Shown: positions 46,060 to 55,304, numbered from the stretch's first letter. The stretch: DNA of 64,000 nt from Nocardia cyriacigeorgica (GCF_010858045.1 NZ_JAAGVC010000022.1:1-64000); one strand, 5' to 3'. The notes: generated from the sequence alone by a model not told the origin. Translations and numbers: made by a program.

Positions 46060-47736
46060 CTAGAACTGGTCCTGGTAGTAATCGGACCCGTCGCCCTCGT
46101 CGGTGTTGGTGGCACCGATGACCTCGGGGGTGGATTCGCCCAGCGGACCGGTGAGGTCGTCGTTGCCGGTGCGGCTGCGGTACGGGTCGACGTTGCGCGA
46201 GTGCTCGTCCTCGTTGTTGTTGCGCTGCCCCGCGGCACCGGCGGCACCGGGGCCGCCCATGAAGCCGGAGCTCGAGGCAGGCGTGGTGCCGAGGCCCGCG
46301 CCCATCGGCATGCCGGCGACGGGTGCGCGCATACCGCCGGGCAGCGCGACACCGCCCGGTGCACCGGATGTGCCCGGCAGAGAAGGGATTCCGGCGACGC
46401 CACCGCTACCGGCGCGCCCCGCCGAACCGCCGCTGCCGCCCCGACCGAACCCGCCGGTGCCGAACGCTCCGGTGCCGCCGCCGCTGCCGGCCGAACCACC
46501 GCTGCCGTAGCTGGCGGCGCTGGTGGACAGGCCGTTGGTGCCGCTGGTGCCGGAATCGAAACCGGCCGCGGTGGTGGCGACCTCCTCGGCCTGCGACATG
46601 AGCGGCTCGCCGACGTTCTGCATGACCGCTTGGGCGATCTCCGCCGGCGCCGGGCCGTTCTGCCCGACCAGCTGGCTCACCAGCCCGTTGAGCTCGGCGG
46701 TCTTACCCGCCAGATCGCCGCGGGTGGCGTTGACGACGCTGACCGCCTGGCCGAGATGTTCGGTGGCGGTGGCCATCAGGGTGGCCTGGGCGGGCGGGGT
46801 CATGATCACCGGCGCGAGCGCGACCGCCTGGCTGGCGAACGAGGTGGCGATCGTGGTGAGCTGGGCATTGCCCTGCTGCACCACCGCGGCCGCGCGCTGG
46901 GTGAGCTCGGAGATGTCGATCCCGCGCTGACTTGTCTCCATGCCCTCGCTGTTGGCCTTCTGACCCGCGTCTTGCGCGGCCGTGGCGGCCTGGCTCTGCC
47001 ACACCTGTTCGACCGCACCGAGGCTGCCCTTGCCGACCTGCATCGCCATCTCGATGACCTTGGAGGATTGGCTGAGGATGGCGGTGGGGTCGAAGGCCCC
47101 CATGACGCCGGTGCCGAAGCTGCCGAGCAGATCCAGGATGGGTTTGAACAGCATGTCGATCCCGGGCAGGGCGGGCAGCGCGATACCGCTCATCAAGGCG
47201 CCGACCGGATCGGCGGGCAGCGCCGGGAGCGCCGCAGCGGCCGGAGTGGCGGCGGCACCCGCCGCCGAGGCGGCACTCGCGGCGGAGGATCCGCCCATCA
47301 CGCTGCTCACCGCACCGCCGGCCTGCCCGAGCACGCCCTGGGCGGCGTCGAGGACAGGCGCCGCGGCGTGGTTGATCACGGCTCCGGCATCACCGATCAG
47401 GGCAGACGCCTCGGGTGGCAGCCCGCTGAGGACATCTTCGGGCGTGGCGACCGGCGCGCCGAGACCGGACAGCCCGGGCATGCCGACCGGTGTGGCGCCG
47501 ACACCCGGACCTTCCTCGGTGATCTTTTGCGCCAGTACGAATTCCGGCGGCTCGATCGGCGGGAGGTCGGCGGGCAGCTGCGGCATCGGCAGGTCGAGGA
47601 TCGCCTGCTGCTCGAGCGGCACGGCCGACGCCTGCTGGGCGGCCGCGGCGACCTGATCGCGGGCCTGCTCCATCAGCGACTGTTCGGCCTCCGGCGCGAT
47701 CACGCCGGACGCGCCGGAGGCGTCCAGTGGTTTCAC
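46060..47736 (-). CDS. large Ala/Gly-rich candidate type VII secretion substrate
   Basis: A 558-residue protein without a classical signal peptide. Residues 1-230 are Ala/Pro-rich; residues about 220-370 are predicted mostly helical and include VEQVWQSQAATAAQ and ISELTQRAAAVVQQ; residues about 385-500 are a Gly/Ser-rich linker of GSGG-like repeats; the end is acidic. It starts at GTG 47736 overlapping the stop of the EspC-like gene, the paired organisation common for ESX substrates. Homology to EspB/EspE-like proteins is suggested by design only. No ESX machinery is in the window. Confidence 0.6.
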   Translation of the reverse strand: MKPLDASGASGVIAPEAEQSLMEQARDQVAAAAQQASAVPLEQQAILDLPMPQLPADLPPIEPPEFVLAQKITEEGPGVGATPVGMPGLSGLGAPVATPEDVLSGLPPEASALIGDAGAVINHAAAPVLDAAQGVLGQAGGAVSSVMGGSSAASAASAAGAAATPAAAALPALPADPVGALMSGIALPALPGIDMLFKPILDLLGSFGTGVMGAFDPTAILSQSSKVIEMAMQVGKGSLGAVEQVWQSQAATAAQDAGQKANSEGMETSQRGIDISELTQRAAAVVQQGNAQLTTIATSFASQAVALAPVIMTPPAQATLMATATEHLGQAVSVVNATRGDLAGKTAELNGLVSQLVGQNGPAPAEIAQAVMQNVGEPLMSQAEEVATTAAGFDSGTSGTNGLSTSAASYGSGGSAGSGGGTGAFGTGGFGRGGSGGSAGRAGSGGVAGIPSLPGTSGAPGGVALPGGMRAPVAGMPMGAGLGTTPASSSGFMGGPGAAGAAGQRNNNEDEHSRNVDPYRSRTGNDDLTGPLGESTPEVIGATNTDEGDGSDYYQDQF

Positions 47737-48062
47737 AGGGCACCGCCGATCTCGCCTGCGACCTTGCCGAGATCGCCCGCGTTACCGAGATCGGTGACGT
47801 CGTAATTGGTAGCGGAACTGAACGCGGCCTGCGACAGCTTGGCGTACTTATCGGATAGGTCGTTGATATCGCGCGCCTGCAGCACCTGCGCGGCCGCGAA
47901 CGACAGTAGGTAATCGGCCCCGATCAGCCCGAACACCGGAGTCATCGCCGAGACGCTGGCGACCACATCCATATTCCCCGCCCCGGCGATATCGCCCGCG
48001 ATCGCCGCATTCGTGGCGCCGAACGCGCGGAGCCCTTCGGTTTCTACCGAGACATCACTCAT
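47733..48062 (-). CDS. EspC-like type VII secretion target
   Basis: A 109-residue helical protein of the ESX-1 secretion-associated EspC family. The two-helix body is followed by a C-terminal Y-X3-D signal (Y87-D91, in NYDVTDLGN), the general type VII secretion motif. ATG 48062 follows a G-run (GGGGGG). Its stop overlaps the next gene's GTG, so the two are translated together and may be exported as a pair. Confidence 0.75.
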   Translation of the reverse strand: MSDVSVETEGLRAFGATNAAIAGDIAGAGNMDVVASVSAMTPVFGLIGADYLLSFAAAQVLQARDINDLSDKYAKLSQAAFSSATNYDVTDLGNAGDLGKVAGEIGGAL

Positions 48063-48255
48063 GGAGCTGCCCCCCAATCCTCATCAACATCAGTGTCGTC
48101 AACATCGCGTTGCTCGAACGTCCGCTCGTCTGCCCCTACAGCGCAAGTTCTCCCGACAGCACGGCCGCTTCGGTTGCGGCCCAATATAGCCGACGACACC
48201 GACATCGCTCGACCCCTCATACGGGCGCGCGAGAAAACTGGAACGTGTTGCAAAT

Positions 48256-48273
48256 TAGAACAAGTTCTATATC
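48256..48273 (+). promoter_or_regulatory. KstR-like operator overlapping the SDR promoter
   Basis: TAGAAC-AA-GTTCTA (48256-48269) fits the mycobacterial KstR motif TNNAACNNGTTNNA with full 6-bp symmetry, and overlaps a -10-like TATATC (48268-48273). The ATG at 48283 is 9 bases on, implying a leaderless or nearly leaderless transcript. KstR controls sterol genes in relatives; use here is inferred. Confidence 0.5.
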
Positions 48274-48282
48274 CTCTGTCCC

Positions 48283-49287
48283 ATGAAGGTCGCAGTGACC
48301 GGCGCAGCCGGGTACCTTGGCACGAATTTGCTCCCCCTGCTCGCCGATCGCGGACACGAGATCACGGCGATCGACCGGGTCGTGCCGCACCAACCCGGTC
48401 CAGCGGGCGTCACCTGGGTCTCCGCCGACGTCCTCGACCCCGAATCCATGCGGTCGGCCCTGGCGGGCGCGGAGATCGTTTACCACCTCGTCGCGGTGAT
48501 CACCCTCGCCGAGAAGAACGATCTGGCCTGGCGGGTGAACACCGAAGGCGTGCGTGTGGTGGCCGAGGCCGCCCTCGCCACCGGGGTACGCCGGATGGTG
48601 CACGCCAGCTCCATCCACGCCTTCGACCAGTACACCTGCGGCGGCAGCATCGACGAGACCTCGGCGCGCTCGACCGACCCGGCACTGCCGGTCTACGACC
48701 GTTCCAAGTGGCAGGGCGAGATCGAGCTGCGCGCGGTCATCGAACAGGGCCTCGACGCGGTGCTGTGCAATCCGACCGGCGTGTACGGCCCGCGCGATCT
48801 GAGCACTCCGCTGTCGCGGATCAACCGCACCCTGCGCGACGCCGCGCTCGGCCGGGTGCCCGCGATGATCGGCGGCGGATTCGACCTGGTCGACGTCCGC
48901 GATGTGGCCGAAGGCCTGATCCTGGCCGGCGAAAAGGGCCGCACCGGTGAGAATTACCTGCTCGGCGGCGAAATGACCTCGATGCTCGACGTCTGCCGCA
49001 CCGCGGCGACGATCAACGGCAAGAAGGGCCCGCGATTCGTCATCTCACCCAAGGTGATCACCGGGCTCATGCCGGTGCTCGAGCCGATCGGCAAACGCCT
49101 CGGCACCGATATCGTGTCCAAGGCCGCCATCGGGGCGCTGGTATCGGCGCCGATCGTCGACCACGGCAAGGCGACTCGTGAACTGGGCTACCAGCCGCGA
49201 CCGCTCCAGGAGACGGTGCGCGACCTGGTGGCGTTCTTCGCCGACCCGGCCGGCACCACACCGCCGCAATCACGCCAGATTGCTTGA
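48283..49287 (+). CDS. NAD-dependent epimerase/dehydratase (extended SDR)
   Basis: A 334-residue Rossmann enzyme. The cofactor site is VTGAAGYLGTNLLP, the catalytic pair is Y-X3-K in PVYDRSKWQGE, with a preceding serine in MVHASSIHAF, and NPTGVYGPRD follows. It belongs to the group that includes sugar epimerases, dihydroflavonol reductases and 3-beta-hydroxysteroid dehydrogenases. Sequence alone does not choose; the KstR-like site would favour a steroid or lipid substrate. The LexA-boxed gene starts 32 bp downstream. Confidence 0.85.
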   Translation: MKVAVTGAAGYLGTNLLPLLADRGHEITAIDRVVPHQPGPAGVTWVSADVLDPESMRSALAGAEIVYHLVAVITLAEKNDLAWRVNTEGVRVVAEAALATGVRRMVHASSIHAFDQYTCGGSIDETSARSTDPALPVYDRSKWQGEIELRAVIEQGLDAVLCNPTGVYGPRDLSTPLSRINRTLRDAALGRVPAMIGGGFDLVDVRDVAEGLILAGEKGRTGENYLLGGEMTSMLDVCRTAATINGKKGPRFVISPKVITGLMPVLEPIGKRLGTDIVSKAAIGALVSAPIVDHGKATRELGYQPRPLQETVRDLVAFFADPAGTTPPQSRQIA

Positions 49288-49312
49288 CAGCGGTTAGAAC
49301 GCATGTTCGACT
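49284..49312 (+). promoter_or_regulatory. LexA-controlled promoter
   Basis: TAGAACGCATGTTCGA (49295-49310) matches the mycobacterial LexA consensus at 15 of 16 positions. TTGACA (49284-49289) lies just upstream; 17 bp later a -10 hexamer (TTCGAC, 49307-49312) overlaps the box. The GTG at 49319 would then be at or close to the transcription start. From memory, the orthologue Rv2578c is a LexA regulon member. Confidence 0.75.
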
Positions 49313-49318
49313 AGCGGG

Positions 49319-50335
49319 GTGCGGTGGCAAAGCCAGACCCTGGACGCCGACGACGGCGCGCTGCCCGGCCTGGACCGGGCAGGCTTCGTCCGAACTGTAC
49401 AGACCCCCGAATTCGACGGCATCACCTTCCACGAAGTGCTCTGTAAGAGCGCGCTGAACAAGATGCCCGAGGAGTCGGGCCTGCCGTTCCGGTGGACGAT
49501 CAACCCGATGCGCGGGTGTTCGCACGCCTGCCGGTACTGCTTCGCCCGCGGCACGCACGAATACCTCGATCTGGACGCCGGATCCGATTTCGACAATCAG
49601 ATCGTCGTCAAGACCAATATCGCCGCGGTACTGCGGCGCGAACTGGCGCGCCGCAGCTGGCATCGCGAAACCGTCGCCCTGGGTACGAATACCGACCCCT
49701 ATCAGCGTGCCGAGGGCCGATACCGGCTGATGCCTGGCATCATCCGGGCCCTCACCGATTCCGGTACCCCCTTCTCCATCCTCACCAAGGGCACGCTGCT
49801 GCGCCGCGATCTGCCGTTGCTCACCCTCGCCGCGCGGCAGGTACCGGTGCACATCGGGGTGTCGCTGGCCATGCTCGATCCCGAACTCCATCGCAGCGTC
49901 GAGCCGGGCACCCCGTCGCCCAAGGCGCGGCTGGAGCTGGTGCGCGCGCTCGCCGATGCGGGTTTCGAGGTCGATGTCATGGTCGCGCCGGTGATCCCCT
50001 ACCTCACCGACAGCAGTGGCCATCTGGACGAGCTGTTCGCCGCCATCGCCGATGCGGGCGCGCGCAGCGTCGTCGCCTTTCCCATGCACCTACGTGGCAG
50101 CACCCGGGGCTGGTTCCTCGGCTGGCTGGCCGAGACCCATCCGGCGTTGCTGCGCCGGTACCGCCAACTCTACGGCCGCGGTGCCTACGTCACGCCCGAG
50201 TATTCGCGGTGGTTGCGCGGCCGCATCGACCCACTGCTGGAACGGCATCGGCTCACCCGCGAGACACCCGAGCCCGCCGAGACGGTGCCGCGGGCGCCCG
50301 CCGCGGTCGATCCGCAACTGGCGCTTTTCGCCTGA
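49319..50335 (+). CDS. Rv2578c-family radical SAM protein
   Basis: A 338-residue radical SAM protein whose [4Fe-4S] cluster cysteines are C67, C71 and C74 (C-X3-C-X2-C in GCSHACRYCFARGTHEYLDL). This motif plus ALGTNTDPYQRAEG and ILTKGTLLRRDL is typical of the Rv2578c / SplB-like repair group. It carries a LexA box in its promoter, so a DNA-damage role is likely, though the reaction is not known. Starts at GTG 49319 with no Shine-Dalgarno, consistent with a leaderless message. Confidence 0.9.
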   Translation: MRWQSQTLDADDGALPGLDRAGFVRTVQTPEFDGITFHEVLCKSALNKMPEESGLPFRWTINPMRGCSHACRYCFARGTHEYLDLDAGSDFDNQIVVKTNIAAVLRRELARRSWHRETVALGTNTDPYQRAEGRYRLMPGIIRALTDSGTPFSILTKGTLLRRDLPLLTLAARQVPVHIGVSLAMLDPELHRSVEPGTPSPKARLELVRALADAGFEVDVMVAPVIPYLTDSSGHLDELFAAIADAGARSVVAFPMHLRGSTRGWFLGWLAETHPALLRRYRQLYGRGAYVTPEYSRWLRGRIDPLLERHRLTRETPEPAETVPRAPAAVDPQLALFA

Positions 50336-50461
50336 TCAGCCGCTCCGCCACGCTGACGTGCTGCGACGCGCCCAGGATCGCCCACTTTCCCGGCAGCCCA
50401 CCCGCCGAGCGGAGTAGGTTGGCCAGGGGCAGCTCTCTTCGACAGGAAGTGAAGCAGGCAC

Positions 50462-52426
50462 ATGGTCGACCACCACGACATCGCGGGCCGGGCAGCAGTT
50501 CCCGGCTCGACAGTGCGGGCCGCCACCCCGGTGGATCGGGTAGTGATCCGCTTCGCGGGCGATTCCGGCGACGGCATGCAGCTGACGGGCGATCGTTTCA
50601 CCCATGAGGCGGCCGCCTTCGGCAACGACCTCGCCACCCAGCCCAGCTTCCCGGCCGAGATCCGCGCACCGCAGGGCACACTGCCCGGGGTGTCGTCGTT
50701 CCAGATCCAGATCGCCGACCACGACATCCTCACCGCGGGCGATCAGCCCGACGTGCTGGTGGCCATGAACCCGGCCGCGCTCAAGGCCAATCTCGGCGAT
50801 CTGCCGCGCGGTGGCACCGTCATCCTCGATACCGACGAATTCACCGCACGCAACCTGGCCCGCGTCGGCTACACCAGCGATCCGCGCACCGACGGAACAT
50901 TGGCCGATGTGGTGGTCCATCCGGTGCCGATGAGTTCGCTGACGCTGGCCGCCACCGAAGCGGCCGACGTCGGCAAGAAGGCCGCCCAGCGCGCCAAGAA
51001 CATGTTCGCGCTCGGCTTGCTGTCGTGGATGTACGGGCGCGAACTCGGCGGCACCGAACGCTTCATGCGGGAGAAGTTCGCCGACTCCCCCGCCGTCGCC
51101 GAGGCCAATATCCTGGCCTTTCACGCCGGCTGGAACTACGGCGAGACCACCGAGAGTTTCGCGACCACCTACACCGTCGCCCGCGCGGCCCTGCCGCCCG
51201 GCACCTACCGTCAGATCACCGGCAATACCGCGCTCGCCTACGGGTTGATCACCGCGGGCCGGCTGGCGGGCCTGCCGGTCTTCCTCGGCTCGTATCCGAT
51301 CACCCCGGCCTCCGACATCCTGCACGAATTGAGCAGGCACAAGAGCTTCGACGTCACCACCTTCCAGGCCGAGGACGAGATCGCGGGCATCGGCGCAGCG
51401 CTCGGCGCCGCCCTCGGCGGAGCGCTCGGCGTCACCAGTACTTCCGGGCCGGGACTGTCGCTCAAGAGCGAGACGATCGGTCTGGCCGTGATGACCGAAC
51501 TGCCGCTGGTGATCATCGATGTCCAGCGCGGCGGCCCGTCCACCGGCCTGCCGACCAAGACCGAACAGGCCGATCTGCTCCAGGCCCTCTACGGGCGCAA
51601 CGGCGAATCACCGGTCGCGGTGCTGGCGCCACGCTCACCCGCGGACTGCTTCGACGCCGCCGTCGAGGCGGCCCGTATCGCACTGACCTATCGCACGCCG
51701 GTACTGGTGTTGTCGGATGGCGCGATCGCGAATGGCTCGGAGCCGTGGGCGATTCCGCGGGTGGAGGAGCTCGCACCCATCGATCCCGGCTTCGAAACCG
51801 AAGCGCCCGCCGAGGGCCCCTTCCAGCCCTACGCCCGCGACCCGGAGACACTGGCCCGCCCGCTCGCGGTGCCGGGTACGGCCGGACTGGCCCATCGCAT
51901 CGGCGGTCTGGAGAAATCCGATGGCAGCGGCGAGATCTCCTACGATCCGGCCAACCACGAACTGATGGTGCGGTTGCGGCAGGCCAAGATCGACGCGATC
52001 ACCGTCCCGGCAGTCGAGGTCGACGACCCGGACGGCCGCGCCGAACTGCTGCTGGTGGGGTGGGGCAGCTCCTTCGGCCCGATCGGCGAGGCCTGCCGGC
52101 GAGCGCGCCGACGCGGCGTCCCGGTCGCACATGTGCATCTGCGCCACCTCAACCCGCTGCCGCCGAATCTGGGTGAGCTGCTGCGCGGCTACCGCACCGT
52201 GGTCGCGCCGGAGATGAACAGCGGGCAGCTCGCGATGCTGCTGCGGTCCCGCTACCTGGTGGATGTCCGGCCGTGGACCAAGGTCGCTGGCACCGCGTTC
52301 TCCGCTCAGGAACTCGTCGGCGTCATCGACGCCGCACTCGACGGATCACTCGACGATATGGAACAGGACAAGGCCTTCGCCGCCAGGGCGCGGGCCACCT
52401 ATCGCAGCCCCGGGGGCCGCTCATGA
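50462..52426 (+). CDS. korA: 2-oxoglutarate:ferredoxin oxidoreductase, fused gamma-alpha subunit
   Basis: Oxidises 2-oxoglutarate to succinyl-CoA with ferredoxin as acceptor, a CoA- and thiamine-dependent alternative to the dehydrogenase complex. The 654 residues begin with the gamma domain (RFAGDSGDGMQLTGDRF, residues about 29-200) fused to the alpha domain (LGSYPITPASDILHEL, residues about 275 on) and a C-terminal transketolase-like domain (LLVGWGSSFGPI). KorB follows with ATGA overlap. In mycobacteria KorAB runs a TCA-cycle bypass. Confidence 0.95.
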   Translation: MVDHHDIAGRAAVPGSTVRAATPVDRVVIRFAGDSGDGMQLTGDRFTHEAAAFGNDLATQPSFPAEIRAPQGTLPGVSSFQIQIADHDILTAGDQPDVLVAMNPAALKANLGDLPRGGTVILDTDEFTARNLARVGYTSDPRTDGTLADVVVHPVPMSSLTLAATEAADVGKKAAQRAKNMFALGLLSWMYGRELGGTERFMREKFADSPAVAEANILAFHAGWNYGETTESFATTYTVARAALPPGTYRQITGNTALAYGLITAGRLAGLPVFLGSYPITPASDILHELSRHKSFDVTTFQAEDEIAGIGAALGAALGGALGVTSTSGPGLSLKSETIGLAVMTELPLVIIDVQRGGPSTGLPTKTEQADLLQALYGRNGESPVAVLAPRSPADCFDAAVEAARIALTYRTPVLVLSDGAIANGSEPWAIPRVEELAPIDPGFETEAPAEGPFQPYARDPETLARPLAVPGTAGLAHRIGGLEKSDGSGEISYDPANHELMVRLRQAKIDAITVPAVEVDDPDGRAELLLVGWGSSFGPIGEACRRARRRGVPVAHVHLRHLNPLPPNLGELLRGYRTVVAPEMNSGQLAMLLRSRYLVDVRPWTKVAGTAFSAQELVGVIDAALDGSLDDMEQDKAFAARARATYRSPGGRS

Positions 52427-53502
52427 CCATCATCGACCTCACCGCAACCGGCGCCTTTCTCGGCATGCCCGACGCGTCGGGCACCGCGGCGGTGCCGCGC
52501 TCGGACAGCCCGCAGCGCGCCAAGGATTTCGCCTCCGACCAGGAAGTGCGCTGGTGCCCCGGATGCGGCGACTACGTCATCCTGGCGACCGTGCGTGGTT
52601 TCCTAGCCGAACTCGGGGTGCGCAAGGAGAACCTGATGTTCGTTTCCGGGATCGGCTGTTCGAGCCGCTTCCCGTACTACCTCGACGCCTACGGCATCCA
52701 TTCCATTCACGGCCGCGCACCCGCCATCGCCACCGGCCTGGCGGTGACGAGACCGGATCTGTCGGTGTGGGTGGTCACCGGCGACGGTGACGCGCTCTCG
52801 ATCGGCGGCAACCACCTGATCCACGCGCTGCGCCGCAACGTCAACCTGACGATCCTGCTGTTCAACAACCGGATCTACGGCCTGACCAAGGGCCAATACT
52901 CCCCCACCTCGGAACCGGGGAAGGTGACCAAATCGACCCCGATGGGGTCGGTGGATCACCCGTTCAACACGCTGTCGATGGCGCTCGGCGCCGAAGCCAC
53001 CTTCGCCGCGCGGGCACTGGATTCCGATCGCGCCGGGCTCACCGAGGTGCTGCGCGCGGCCACCGCACACCGGGGCGCCTCGTTCGTGGAGATCTTGCAG
53101 GATTGCCCGATCTTCAACGACGGATCCTTCGATGTGCTGCGCCGCGGCGACAGCGAGTCCCGGCTGATCCCGCTGCGTCACGGGCAGCCCGTCGTCTTCG
53201 GCGCCGATGGTGAATTCGCTGTCGTACGCGATGGTTTCGGGCTCGCGGTGGCACGCACCGCCGATGTCGGCGAGCGCGAGATCATCGTGCACGATGCGCA
53301 CACCGACGCGCCCGAATACGCCTATGCCTTGTCACGGCTGTCGGATCAGGGGCTCGAGCACGTCGTCACCGGCGTCTTCCGTGACGTCACCCGCCCCACC
53401 TACGACGACGCCGTGCGCGCCCAGACCGCGGCGGCGAAGCAGGGCCGTCGCGCCGATCTGCAAGAACTGCTGACCGGTACCGAAACCTGGACGGTCGGCT
53501 GA
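52423..53502 (+). CDS. korB: 2-oxoglutarate:ferredoxin oxidoreductase, beta subunit
   Basis: Thiamine-diphosphate subunit, 359 residues, partner of KorA. It shows the iron-sulfur/TPP motifs VRWCPGCGDYVIL, GIGCSSRFPYY, and the TPP-metal motif GDGDALSIGGNH with the later LFNNRIYGLTKGQYSPTS. The ATG overlaps the korA stop. The first 30 residues are disordered. The mdh gene ends eight bases away on the other strand. Confidence 0.95.
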   Translation: MTIIDLTATGAFLGMPDASGTAAVPRSDSPQRAKDFASDQEVRWCPGCGDYVILATVRGFLAELGVRKENLMFVSGIGCSSRFPYYLDAYGIHSIHGRAPAIATGLAVTRPDLSVWVVTGDGDALSIGGNHLIHALRRNVNLTILLFNNRIYGLTKGQYSPTSEPGKVTKSTPMGSVDHPFNTLSMALGAEATFAARALDSDRAGLTEVLRAATAHRGASFVEILQDCPIFNDGSFDVLRRGDSESRLIPLRHGQPVVFGADGEFAVVRDGFGLAVARTADVGEREIIVHDAHTDAPEYAYALSRLSDQGLEHVVTGVFRDVTRPTYDDAVRAQTAAAKQGRRADLQELLTGTETWTVG

Positions 53503-53510
53503 GCGGCGGC

Positions 53511-54515
53511 TCAGGCCGGTTTCGCGAACCCCAGATCGATCACCGCACCGCGTTCGGCGTCGAGCTCGGCGACCGAGGCGTCGATCCGCGCACGGGAGAA
53601 CTCGTCGATCTCCAGATCCGGCACGATGGTGTACCCGCCGTGGGCGCACGTCACCGGGAACGAGCTGATCAGACCCTCGGGTACGCCGTAGGAGCCGTCG
53701 GAGGGCACCGCCATCGACACCCAGTCGCCCGCGCTACCCAGCACCCAATCGTGGATGTGGTCGATCGCGGCGCTGGCGGCACTGGCGGCCGAGGAAGCGC
53801 CGCGGGCCTGGATGATCGCGGTACCGCGCTGCTGCACGGTGGGCACGAAGTCCTCGCGCACCCAGCCGGAGTCCACCATCTCGAGCGCCGGACGGCCGGC
53901 GACGGTGGCGTGGGTGAGGTCGGGGTACTGGGTCGCCGAGTGGTTGCCCCAGATCGCGACCCGCTCGATCTCGGCGGCCGCGGCTCCGGTCTTCTTGGCC
54001 AGCTGGGCGATGGCCCGGTTGTGGTCGAGCCGGGTCATCGCGGTGAACCGCTCGGCCGGTACGTCAGGGGCGTTGGTCATGGCGATGTAGGCATTGGTAT
54101 TGGCCGGGTTGCCCACTACCAGCACCTTGACGTCGTCAGCGGCGCTGGCGTTGATCGCCGCGCCCTGATCGGTGAAGATCGGGCCGTTGGCGGCCAGCAG
54201 ATCCGAACGCTCCATCCCCGCGGTGCGCGGGCGCGCGCCGACCAGCAGCGCGATATTCGCGCCGTCGAATCCTTCCCACGGATCGTCGCTGATATCGACC
54301 GATTCCAGCAGCGGGAACGCACCGTCCTCGAGTTCCATCGCGACACCTTCCAGCGAGGCGACCGCGGCCGGAATCTCGAGCAGACGCAGCCGGATCGGGG
54401 TATCGGGGCCGAGCATGGCGCCGGAGGCGATCCGGAAGAGCAATCCGTAGGCGATCTGGCCGGCCCCGCCGGTCACGGCGACGGTCACGGGCGCGGGTCG
54501 GGCGGCAGCACTCAC
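53511..54515 (-). CDS. mdh: malate dehydrogenase
   Basis: NAD-dependent oxidation of malate to oxaloacetate. The 334 residues begin GTG 54515 after GAGGAGT, with a Rossmann fold (VTGGAGQIAYGLLFRIASG), the NPANTNAYIA motif, the mobile-loop arginines in GARPRTAGMERSDLL, TRLDHNRAIAQLA and the catalytic histidine in IWGNHSATQYPDL. This is the cytosolic/thermophile-like MDH group. Converges on korB. Confidence 0.95.
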   Translation of the reverse strand: MSAAARPAPVTVAVTGGAGQIAYGLLFRIASGAMLGPDTPIRLRLLEIPAAVASLEGVAMELEDGAFPLLESVDISDDPWEGFDGANIALLVGARPRTAGMERSDLLAANGPIFTDQGAAINASAADDVKVLVVGNPANTNAYIAMTNAPDVPAERFTAMTRLDHNRAIAQLAKKTGAAAAEIERVAIWGNHSATQYPDLTHATVAGRPALEMVDSGWVREDFVPTVQQRGTAIIQARGASSAASAASAAIDHIHDWVLGSAGDWVSMAVPSDGSYGVPEGLISSFPVTCAHGGYTIVPDLEIDEFSRARIDASVAELDAERGAVIDLGFAKPA

Positions 54516-54608
54516 AGCGACTCCTCAGCGGTCGGCCGGATGATCGGGCTTTTTCCACCCTAGCCAGCCGCACGGCCGGAGTCGGCCGACCGTGAGGTAA
54601 CAGACATC

Positions 54609-55259
54609 TCAGCTCAGTTCGGCCACTTCGCTATCGGTCAGCACCACCGGTGAGACGTAGTCCTTGGCGCGGACGAGGGTGACCGCCCGATAGAGCGGAC
54701 GCTCCCCCAGCCCGGCATCGCGCGCCTCGGCGCGCAGCTGATGCACCAGCATGTCCGAGACCGCGACCGCGGTCGCCAGCTGGCTGGCGGCCAGCCCGTC
54801 GGCCAGTTTGCGCAGGCCGAGCAGATGCAGTTCGCGACCGCTGCCCGCGTCGGTATACATCGCCAGCGGGATGATCTGGGTATCCGGCCCGGCGGTCACG
54901 CGCAGCACGATTCGGCTCAATCGGCCCGGATATACCAGGATCTCCACGCCAGTCGCCTCGGCGAGCGGGATCCGGCGCTCACCGAAGAGCGTGCGGGCGT
55001 GAATCGTATTGCCGCGCAACCACATCCGCCGACGCCGCAGCGCCAGCGCGTAGCCGACTGTTGGCGCGCCGACGACGAGACCGATGAGGACGGCGATCGG
55101 CCAGCTCACCCACACCGCCGCCAGCAGCGCGGCACCGACGCCGACGCCGATGGCGGCCAGGGACAGGCGCCGCAGCATCGGCGCGTACACCTCGGGAGCG
55201 ACCAGGTCGAGCCCGATCGGCGGATCGGATTCGCCCGGTGTGGGAGTTGGTTCGGTCAC
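54609..55259 (-). CDS. membrane protein with PH-like domain
   Basis: A 216-residue protein with two adjacent helices (about residues 31-52 and 54-74) and a C-terminal soluble domain of beta strands, GNTIHARTLFGERRIPLAEATGVEILVYPGR, similar to bacterial PH domains with two N-terminal helices. Starts at GTG 55259. Function unknown; hisS is upstream by 45 bp in the same direction and may share its transcript. Confidence 0.7.
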   Translation of the reverse strand: MTEPTPTPGESDPPIGLDLVAPEVYAPMLRRLSLAAIGVGVGAALLAAVWVSWPIAVLIGLVVGAPTVGYALALRRRRMWLRGNTIHARTLFGERRIPLAEATGVEILVYPGRLSRIVLRVTAGPDTQIIPLAMYTDAGSGRELHLLGLRKLADGLAASQLATAVAVSDMLVHQLRAEARDAGLGERPLYRAVTLVRAKDYVSPVVLTDSEVAELS

Positions 55260-55304
55260 GGTCGCGCTGTCGTCCTCACGGCGGGATATGTCCCGGGCAC
55301 CGTA

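Noticed and set aside
45835..47805. 656-codon plus-strand open frame opposite the Ala/Gly-rich gene
   Set aside because: The minus-strand frame has the coupled GTGA start with the EspC-like gene and plausible composition; this frame is Arg/Gly/Ala-rich noise and starts inside the metallopeptidase gene.
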